Source: a bacterium | GTDB lineage: Bacteria > Bacillota > Bacilli > Lactobacillales > Streptococcaceae | Assembly: GCA_905221545.1 (NCBI GenBank) | Contig: CAJNDO010000003.1 | Span: forward strand, 124,001 to 188,000 | Reading direction: 5' to 3' | Length of the DNA: 64,000 nt | Shown here: piece by piece, positions 58,006-64,000 of the stretch | How the letters are laid out: each line of letters opens with the position of its first letter | How positions within the stretch are numbered: the stretch's first letter is position 1 | Notes under the pieces: model-generated | The model's input: the letters and a program-made list of their open reading frames with translations, nothing else | Told to the model about the DNA's origin: nothing | The model's database searches: none | Made by a program: the position numbers and the translations under genes

Positions 58006-60042
58006 TTATTTGGTATTGATTTGGTTAAAACGTGCAAGTTTAGCTGCTTTCTTGGTTAATTGCGACAAGATTGCCAAACGATTTTGACGGACTGCCTCGT
58101 CTTCAGCCATAACCATAGTATTCTCAAAGAAGGCATCGATGACTGGACTAAGAGCAAAGAGTTGTTTCAATTGTTGACTGGCAGTACCTGATAAAACAAG
58201 CGACTCTACAGCTTCTGCCAAGGCTTTCTCTTCTTCATTCTCAAATAGTGCTGAATCAACTGCAGCAACTCCTTCTGCCTTCTCAGCTAAGTTAAAGGCA
58301 CGAGAAAGTGATTCAACAGATGGTTTGAAGTCTTCTTCCTTGCTTGCTTCTACGAGAGCACTTGCTACTTCCAACATCTCTGCCACAACAAAGTTTGAAC
58401 CTGCAAGAACTGCTTCCTTGATATCTTTTGGAGTAGAGCCCATCATCTTATCAACACGAGCCTTGATAAAGTCCATAACCTCTGCTTTATTTTCATAAGT
58501 CAAGCTGTCAAATGTCAAAGCATAAAGGCTATCAATCAGCTCATCCATAGCAATATGCCAACCAAAGGCATCCAAGATACGAACTACACCTTGGGTCGCA
58601 CGACGAAGGGCATAAGGGTCATTAGAACCTGATGGAATCAAACCTACTGAGAAGAAACTCAAAATTGTATCCAATTTGTCTGCAATTGCAAGCACTGCGC
58701 CGACCTTGCTCTCTGGAAGTTCTCCTTCAGCTGATGTAGGCATGTAGTGTTCACGAATAGCAGCTGCCACCGCTGGAGTTTCACCAGCAAGAAGGGCATA
58801 TTTTTCACCCATAATTCCTTGGAGTTCGTCAAATTCACCAACCATACCTGTCAACAAGTCAAACTTGTAAATGGCTGCTGCACGGGCTAGATCAATCGTT
58901 TCATCCGCTGACAAGCCTGCTTTTTCTGCCAAGAGAATAGCAATCTGACCAGTACGAATCATGTGTTCACGAAGGGAACCAATCTTCTCATGGAAGGTTA
59001 CATTGTTTAATTTTTCAACAAGGTCAGAAATCCCCAATTTTTGGTCTTCACGCCAGAAGAATTCTCCGTCTTCTAAGCGGGCTACTAAAACTTTTTCATT
59101 TCCTTTGATGACATTTTCCAAATGCTCTGCATTTCCGTTACGAACAGAAATGAAGTTTGGCAAGAGTTTACCGTATTGATCGCGAACAACAAAGTAACGT
59201 TGGTGTTCCTTCATCGAAGTCACCAAAACTTCTTCTGGAACTTCAAGGTATTTGGCATCAAAACTTCCCATAAAGGCAGTTGGGTATTCAACCAAGTTCA
59301 AGACTTCATTAAGCAAATCAGCATCAATTTCGATACGTACACCATGTTTCGCCTCAATTTCCTTGATTTGGTCAACAATCATTTGCTCACGTTCACGTGG
59401 ATCTGCGATTACAAACTGTGCACGAAGATCTTCTTCATAGCTCAATGCTGACTGAATCTTAGTTTCTTGTCCTAAGAAACGATGACCACGGCTCACACGA
59501 CCTCCCTTGATATCAAGGAAATCCAAATCAAACTCTTCTTCATCTAAAAGAACAGTTAAAGTGTGAACAGGACGAATGTATTCAAAGCTATTTCCAGCCC
59601 AGTGCATGCTGACAGGGAAAGTCAATGACTTCAAGACATCTACAACACCAGGAACAATAGCTTCAACTGCTTGACCAATTTCTTCCTTAGTGACATAGAC
59701 ATATTCTTCACCCTTGATTTCACGGAATTCGATATCTTCAACTGTCAAGCCTTTTCCACGGACAAATCCTTGAGCTGCTTTGGTGAAGTTTCCATCACTA
59801 TCCAAGGCAATTTTCTTTGCTGGACCCTTGAAATCTTCTGTCAAATCAGACTGTTTGTCTGCAAGACCTGTCACACGAACAGCCAAACGACGTGGTGTTG
59901 AGAAGGTTTGAATGGCTTCAAAAGACAAGCGGTTTTCCTTGAGGAAGGCTGTCATTTTTTCGCCTAGTTGTTTTTCACTTGGTGTGACAACATAGGCTGG
60001 TAATTCTTCAAGACCGAGTTCTACTAATAAGTTTTTTGTCAT
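58006..60042 (-). CDS. glyS: Glycine--tRNA ligase beta subunit
   Basis: The 678-residue protein begins [20 protein letters not shown] and has the beta-subunit landmarks [27 protein letters not shown]-type segment ([16 protein letters not shown]) and a C-terminal anticodon-binding part. With GlyQ it forms the alpha2-beta2 enzyme charging tRNA-Gly. Length is normal. It is separated from glyQ by 260 bp filled with foldback sequence, which is unusual for this pair. Confidence 0.96.
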   Translation of the reverse strand: MTKNLLVELGLEELPAYVVTPSEKQLGEKMTAFLKENRLSFEAIQTFSTPRRLAVRVTGLADKQSDLTEDFKGPAKKIALDSDGNFTKAAQGFVRGKGLTVEDIEFREIKGEEYVYVTKEEIGQAVEAIVPGVVDVLKSLTFPVSMHWAGNSFEYIRPVHTLTVLLDEEEFDLDFLDIKGGRVSRGHRFLGQETKIQSALSYEEDLRAQFVIADPREREQMIVDQIKEIEAKHGVRIEIDADLLNEVLNLVEYPTAFMGSFDAKYLEVPEEVLVTSMKEHQRYFVVRDQYGKLLPNFISVRNGNAEHLENVIKGNEKVLVARLEDGEFFWREDQKLGISDLVEKLNNVTFHEKIGSLREHMIRTGQIAILLAEKAGLSADETIDLARAAAIYKFDLLTGMVGEFDELQGIMGEKYALLAGETPAVAAAIREHYMPTSAEGELPESKVGAVLAIADKLDTILSFFSVGLIPSGSNDPYALRRATQGVVRILDAFGWHIAMDELIDSLYALTFDSLTYENKAEVMDFIKARVDKMMGSTPKDIKEAVLAGSNFVVAEMLEVASALVEASKEEDFKPSVESLSRAFNLAEKAEGVAAVDSALFENEEEKALAEAVESLVLSGTASQQLKQLFALSPVIDAFFENTMVMAEDEAVRQNRLAILSQLTKKAAKLARFNQINTK

Positions 60043-60075
60043 GTTTTTTCCTTTACATTTTCTTCAATCTTTTTT

Positions 60076-60248
60076 GATATGCACCTTAGGTACTGGGGAC
60101 GTCGCTAACTAACTTTTGTGAGTCTGTAAGGAAATCTTATACCAAATAAACTAAGATTTCCAACAGTCTCATCAAAGTGGATTTAGCTGACTGATTTTTG
60201 AACCTAAGGTTTCAAAAATCCCCACATAACAGTACGGCGGTGCATATC
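60076..60248. repeat. Imperfect 173-bp foldback sequence between glyQ and glyS
   Basis: GATATGCACC (60076-60085) and GGTGCATATC (60239-60248) are the ends of a long palindrome. The inner arms include GAGTCTGT with ACAGTCTC and GGAAATCTTA (60130-60139) with TAAGATTTCC. The right arm holds an extra hairpin, GATTTTTGAACCT with AGGTTTCAAAAATC. It looks like a small mobile foldback repeat or a structured intercistronic RNA. I do not recognise it as BOX or RUP. Confidence 0.6.
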
Positions 60249-60302
60249 CCTCTAGCAAGTCTTCGACTTGCCTCTAACGATTTTAGAGCACAGTATTACT
60301 CA

Positions 60303-61220
60303 CTATTCTGCGTCTTCTGCTAAGAGTTTAGCTCGTGTTGCTTCATCCAAAAGTGGGTAACCTAGGCGTTTTCGTTCTGCGACAAAGGTTTTAGCTACGA
60401 CACGGGCTAAGTTACGGATACGTGCGATATAGCCTGCGCGCTCTGTTACAGATACGGCACCACGCGCGTCAAGCAGGTTAAAGGTGTGTGAACATTTGAG
60501 AACATAGTCATAGGCAGGGTGTACCAAGCCTTCTTCCAATGCACGACCAGCTTCTTTTTCAAACTTATCAAAGTTTTCCAGCAACATTTCTTGGTCTGAA
60601 ATTTCAAACGAATATTTTGAATGCTCGTACTCAGGCTGGATAAAGATTTCTCCGTATTTTACACCATCAGCCCACTCAATATCATAGACAGAGTCTACTT
60701 CTTGAATGTAAGAAGCCAAACGTTCCAAACCATAAGTTACCTCAGCGGTAACAGGGCCAGTTGCCAATCCACCAACTTGTTGGAAATAAGTGAACTGAGT
60801 GATTTCCATCCCATCAAGCCAAACTTCCCAACCCAGACCAGCTGAACCAGTAGATGGATTTTCCCAGTTATCCTCAACGAAACGAATATCGTGTTCCAAT
60901 GGATTAATTCCCAATTTTTCCAAAGACTCAAGATAAAGTTCTTGGATGTTTGATGGAGAGGGTTTCATAACCACTTGGAATTGGTGGTGTTGGTAAAGAC
61001 GGTTAGGGTTTTCCCCGTAACGACCATCAGCAGGACGACGTGATGGCTCTACATAAGCCGCATTCCATGGCTCAGGTCCGATAGCACGAAGGAAAGTGTA
61101 AGGACTCATCGTCCCCGCACCTTTCTCATTGTCATAAGCCTGCATAAGCATACAACCTTGGTCATTCCAAAATTGTTGCAAAGTCAAAATAATTTCTTGA
61201 AATGTTAATTTCTTAGACAT
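60303..61220 (-). CDS. glyQ: Glycine--tRNA ligase alpha subunit
   Basis: The 305-residue class II synthetase subunit begins [20 protein letters not shown] and has the motifs [20 protein letters not shown] and [20 protein letters not shown]. It holds the catalytic site for glycine activation. ATG 61220 has a strong GGAG site. The RNA upstream carries a T-box and, unusually, a partial duplicate of the glyQ start. Confidence 0.96.
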   Translation of the reverse strand: MSKKLTFQEIILTLQQFWNDQGCMLMQAYDNEKGAGTMSPYTFLRAIGPEPWNAAYVEPSRRPADGRYGENPNRLYQHHQFQVVMKPSPSNIQELYLESLEKLGINPLEHDIRFVEDNWENPSTGSAGLGWEVWLDGMEITQFTYFQQVGGLATGPVTAEVTYGLERLASYIQEVDSVYDIEWADGVKYGEIFIQPEYEHSKYSFEISDQEMLLENFDKFEKEAGRALEEGLVHPAYDYVLKCSHTFNLLDARGAVSVTERAGYIARIRNLARVVAKTFVAERKRLGYPLLDEATRAKLLAEDAE

Positions 61221-61239
61221 TTTTTACTCCTTTTTCTAT

Positions 61240-61384
61240 AAATTACTTGCGACACGAGTCTGCCTCGTCGATCATACGAGGCAAGACGAATTAGTACTGC
61301 GTCTAGCTCAGGCACTCTAGTGCTGAGCGTGAGGCAATCCGACTGTAAGGAGGTCTCTGCCACTGACGCAGTGAAAAGTCAATT
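61240..61384 (-). repeat. Hairpin-rich insert between the T-box and glyQ
   Basis: About 145 bp with several palindromes: TGCCTCGT with ACGAGGCA (61261 onwards), CTCAGGCACT with AGTGCTGAG (about 61307-61327) and CACTGACGCAGTG (61361-61373). It lies between two copies of the glyQ ribosome-site/start region and therefore appears to be inserted DNA. Confidence 0.5.
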
Positions 61385-61394
61385 TTTTAGACAT
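61317..61394 (-). CDS. Decoy upstream ORF copying the glyQ start (25 codons)
   Basis: ATG 61394 follows AAAAAGGAG and encodes MSKKLTF, the same seven residues as GlyQ, then diverges to HCVSGRDLLTVGLPHAQH and stops. The DNA around it (GGAGTAAACAATGTCTAAAA) closely matches the real start at 61220, so this is a duplicated start region. Ribosomes loading here would end about 95 nt before glyQ. Confidence 0.6.
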   Translation of the reverse strand: MSKKLTFHCVSGRDLLTVGLPHAQH

Positions 61395-61429
61395 TGTTTA
61401 CTCCTTTTTATAACTCCTTGTGACTTTGG

Positions 61430-61616
61430 ATACAAAAAGAACCGTGTCTTTGCTCCTAAGTCTGTGACCTAGGGGCGTCAGAAACGCGGTTCCACCCTAA
61501 TTTATTACTTCATTGTTTTTGAAAATACTACAGAAAGCGCCAGTTCTTTATTTTGCCCTACTTGGCTTCCACTATCCCAAGCTCGCTTGAAGAACGCCAT
61601 AAGACTTTCTTTCCTG
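61430..61616 (-). promoter_or_regulatory. T-box riboswitch controlling glyQS
   Basis: On the minus strand AGGGTGGAACCGCG (61498-61485) is the conserved T-box, which forms the antiterminator with the arm of a terminator ending in a U-run at 61438-61434. Upstream, the RNA from about 61616 folds as Stem I. A GGC glycine codon at 61541-61539 is a reasonable specifier. Uncharged tRNA-Gly should stabilise the antiterminator and turn on glyQS. Confidence 0.9.
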
Positions 61617-61622
61617 CTGACT

Positions 61623-61651
61623 ATTATATCAAAAATTAGAATAATGTACAA
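61623..61651 (-). promoter_or_regulatory. Promoter of the T-box/glyQS operon
   Basis: On the minus strand TTGTAC (61651-61646) and TATAAT (61628-61623) are 17 bp apart, with an extended TG. Confidence 0.75.
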
Positions 61652-61667
61652 TTCTTTTTATGATTTT

Positions 61668-62510
61668 CTAGAAATCCATATCATCAACTCGTGGTGCACC
61701 AGACTGAACAGCAATCGCTTTTAAGGTTTCACGCTCCTCGTGACTCAGCTCAATTCCGAAACAATCAAGATTAGCCTGAATACGAGATGCTGTAACAGAT
61801 TTTGGAAGTGGTAAAAATCCTTCTGCCAAGCTCCAGGCCAAGGCTATCTGGGCAACAGATTTCCCATGATTTGCCGCGATTTCTTGCACTTCCTTGCTAT
61901 AAAATAGTTCTCCCTGTCCAAAAGGTCCCCAAGCTTCCAATAAAATTCCTTTTTCTCTACAGTAAGCTACGACTTCCTCTTGATACACACCTGGCGCCAA
62001 GCGAACTTGATTGACCGCAGGAACGATAGTTGCAGTTTCAAGCAAGGCTTCCAAATGATGGGGAAGAAAATTACTAACCCCGATAGCACGTATTTTACCT
62101 TCTTGATAAAGGTCCTCCATCGCTCTCCAAACTTCCGCATTTCGGATTTGCCATTGGTCATTTTCTCTGAGCGGTTTTGGATTTGGCCAATGAATCAAAT
62201 ACAAATCCAAATATTCCAAACCCAGCTTCTCTAAAGACTCTTCAAAAGCCTGACGAGCTTGCTCATAGGTGTGATTTGTATTCCAGAGTTTACTGGTTAC
62301 AAAAATTTCCTCACGTGGCACGCCACTATCATGAATAGCACGACCAACACTTTCTTCATTTTTATAGATAGCTGCCGTATCGATATGGCGATAGCCTGCC
62401 TTTAAAGCCTCTAGGACAGCTTGGTAAGCAATCTCTCCATTTTCAGCTTTCCAGGTTCCAAATCCTAGAACTGGAATTGTAACGCCATTATTTAAAGTAT
62501 AAGATTTCAT
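61668..62510 (-). CDS. Aldo/keto reductase
   Basis: The 280-residue TIM-barrel NADPH oxidoreductase has the family signatures GYRHIDTAAIYKNEESVG (Asp, Tyr), LYLIHWPNP and the C-terminal LPKSVTASRIQANLDCF. The catalytic tetrad Asp-Tyr-Lys-His is present (Lys in VTSKLWNTNH, His in LIHWP). It resembles 2,5-diketo-D-gluconate reductase-type enzymes. Physiological substrate unknown. Confidence 0.93.
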   Translation of the reverse strand: MKSYTLNNGVTIPVLGFGTWKAENGEIAYQAVLEALKAGYRHIDTAAIYKNEESVGRAIHDSGVPREEIFVTSKLWNTNHTYEQARQAFEESLEKLGLEYLDLYLIHWPNPKPLRENDQWQIRNAEVWRAMEDLYQEGKIRAIGVSNFLPHHLEALLETATIVPAVNQVRLAPGVYQEEVVAYCREKGILLEAWGPFGQGELFYSKEVQEIAANHGKSVAQIALAWSLAEGFLPLPKSVTASRIQANLDCFGIELSHEERETLKAIAVQSGAPRVDDMDF

Positions 62511-62532
62511 TATTTTTCCTTTCTATGTGAAG

Positions 62533-62580
62533 AAAATCTAAAGAAACAAATTCTCAAAGAAAATATCTCTTTAGATTTTT
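62533..62580 (-). terminator. Terminator of pgdA
   Basis: AAATCTAAAGA (about 62534-62544) pairs with TCTTTAGATTT (62568-62578) across an AT-rich loop, with U-rich sequence after it on the minus strand. Confidence 0.6.
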
Positions 62581-62584
62581 TGAA

Positions 62585-63976
62585 TTATTGGTCACGGTCG
62601 TAGTAAAGCTGGTGAGCTTTAAGACGAGAATCTAACAAATCTGGTACGGTTACAAAGTCATAACCTTGCCCTTTCAAATAGTCAATAACCTTGGGCAGAG
62701 CATTTACTGTCTCAGCATGGATATCATGCATAAGAATAATAGAACCATTCTTGACTTCACGCTGAATTTCTGTCAAAATAGCTGCTTCATTTTTACTCTT
62801 CCAGTCCAGACTATCCACATCCCACATAATAAAACTCAAATCGAGGCTATTACGAATGTCGTCTGTAATGGCTCCATAAGGCGGACGCATAAGTTTAGAA
62901 CTAGAGCCTAGGACTTTAGTTAGCGCATCCTCAGTATCAGTTATTTGTTTTTTAGCGTCATCAAGCGAAAGTTTTGAAAGCACTGGATGGCTCCAACTAT
63001 GGTTTCCAATGACATGACCATCTGCTTTCATACGTTTCAGAATCTCTTCATTGCCAGAAACGTTTTTTCCCAAAACAAAGAAAGTCGCCTTGATGCCATA
63101 CTTAGAAAGAGTATCTAATGCTTGATTTGTCGTTGCAGGATTTGGTCCATCATCAAAAGTCAAGGCTACTACTTTACGATTTTTCTTTTCATAATAAGCC
63201 TTATATAGTTCTGCATCCTTATCTAATAAGTAAGAGGACTGAATAACTTCAAAGAAACTAGATACCGGCAAGGCAATCTCGTCTAGATTTTCAACTGCCT
63301 GACTTGGATAAAGAATAATCTGACTATCTTTGTAATCAAAGTTCCATGCAGACAAGTCTTGGTCAGACAAGCCTTTAACAATCTGATCAATCTTTTCTTG
63401 TTCCAATTTCTTATCCTGTAAAAAAGAAGTCAGTTCTTTTAACAGCTTCTCTTTAGCCTTACTAGCATCTGAAAATAGTTGATCAAGGGTAAAAGGTTTA
63501 CCATCTTCTGTCAAATGCACTTTCGCTAGACTAGTTTTTTCAGTCTCTTCAACTTTTGAAGAAGTTAAATCATAGACTTGTTTCATCACACTTCGGTTGA
63601 CAATCCCTTTTAAAGTCGAATCCTGTTTCTCTGTATAATAAAAAACCAGATTTTCCTTATCTTCCAGATTTTCCTTAATATCCTGTGTCATGATTCCCTT
63701 TATAGACGAAATCACTTGTTCCCCTTGGAGAGGATAATAGGCAATTACTTCAGCTTGTCCCTTACGAAAATGATCTTTCTGATTTCCCTCACTCAATTGA
63801 TCATCTTTCTCTTTTTTGAGCGATTCAATCTTTTGCTCAAAACTTTGCTTTGTATATATTTTATATCCAATAATTGAACCGAGGACACAAATACTTACTG
63901 AAAAGATAGCTACTAAGGCTATTAAACTCATTCTTACCTTATCGTGATTCTCACGCTTTGCTCTACTTTTATCCAT
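62585..63976 (-). CDS. pgdA: Peptidoglycan N-acetylglucosamine deacetylase
   Basis: The 463-residue protein has a short cytoplasmic start, a membrane helix at about residues 17-39 ([20 protein letters not shown]), a middle domain and a C-terminal NodB polysaccharide deacetylase: [15 protein letters not shown] (catalytic Asp, metal Asp), [11 protein letters not shown] (metal His pair), [10 protein letters not shown] (Arg) and IILMHDIH. It deacetylates cell-wall GlcNAc and protects against lysozyme in pneumococcus and relatives. Architecture and length are standard. Confidence 0.95.
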   Translation of the reverse strand: MDKSRAKRENHDKVRMSLIALVAIFSVSICVLGSIIGYKIYTKQSFEQKIESLKKEKDDQLSEGNQKDHFRKGQAEVIAYYPLQGEQVISSIKGIMTQDIKENLEDKENLVFYYTEKQDSTLKGIVNRSVMKQVYDLTSSKVEETEKTSLAKVHLTEDGKPFTLDQLFSDASKAKEKLLKELTSFLQDKKLEQEKIDQIVKGLSDQDLSAWNFDYKDSQIILYPSQAVENLDEIALPVSSFFEVIQSSYLLDKDAELYKAYYEKKNRKVVALTFDDGPNPATTNQALDTLSKYGIKATFFVLGKNVSGNEEILKRMKADGHVIGNHSWSHPVLSKLSLDDAKKQITDTEDALTKVLGSSSKLMRPPYGAITDDIRNSLDLSFIMWDVDSLDWKSKNEAAILTEIQREVKNGSIILMHDIHAETVNALPKVIDYLKGQGYDFVTVPDLLDSRLKAHQLYYDRDQ

Positions 63977-64000
63977 AAGACCATCATATCAAATTCAAGC

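Overview
The window comes from a low-GC Firmicute, very probably a Mitis-group Streptococcus (S. mitis, S. oralis, S. pseudopneumoniae or S. pneumoniae). The signs are two BOX repeats, a tmRNA with the tag AKNNTSYALAA, an F-ATPase operon that starts with the c subunit, and a run of genes (def-rlmB-trxB ... pdxTS-nox-apbE ... glyQS ... pgdA) familiar from that group. From memory, the order of some blocks differs from reference pneumococci, so I do not assign a species.

Layout. 1-4.3 kb: edge-truncated AI-2E-type permease, an orphan oligopeptide-binding lipoprotein and a lactonase. 4.4-10.8 kb: the whole atp operon on the minus strand, with a short BOX element between atpD and atpG. 11.1-12.4 kb: a U32-family tRNA hydroxylation protein. 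12.6-22.3 kb: the most unusual region, a 7.6-kb remnant of a Tn916/Tn5801-type element. It carries the end of orf14, orf13, tet(M) with its attenuator, orf6, orf9, orf7, orf8, a DUF3173 gene and a guaA-type tyrosine integrase. It lies between an intact guaA and a detached 457-bp 3' piece of a second, about 8% divergent guaA. The conjugation module is missing.

22.4-33.1 kb: a GntR regulator followed by a BOX element with seven boxB units, an EamA transporter, a serine hydrolase, CppA, an aquaporin, an ATP-grasp enzyme with two esterases, thiI with a cysteine desulfurase, and a small membrane protein. 33.2-39.2 kb: ftsK and the fructose operon fruR-fruK-fruA, whose promoter has a perfect cre site. 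39.3-40 kb: tRNA-Ser(GGA) and tmRNA. 40-56 kb: housekeeping and metabolic genes (SGNH hydrolase, Cof phosphatase, CapA protein, def, rlmB, trxB, an amino-acid ABC transporter, ogt, hemolysin III, pdxST, nox, apbE, two flavin reductases). 56.2-57.6 kb: an intact ISL3-family insertion sequence with 8-bp target duplications that has split a terminator hairpin. 57.7-64 kb: DUF896, glyS and glyQ behind a T-box riboswitch, an aldo/keto reductase and the peptidoglycan deacetylase pgdA.

How it fits together. Most of the window is ordinary core metabolism, energy and translation. The accessory interest lies in the guaA/tet(M) island, which looks like the product of one homologous and one illegitimate join; the two-step leader of tet(M); the BOX elements; the IS inside a terminator; and the rearranged sequence around glyQ, where a decoy copy of the glyQ start lies between the T-box and the real gene. 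I found no CRISPR array and no recognisable new defence system.
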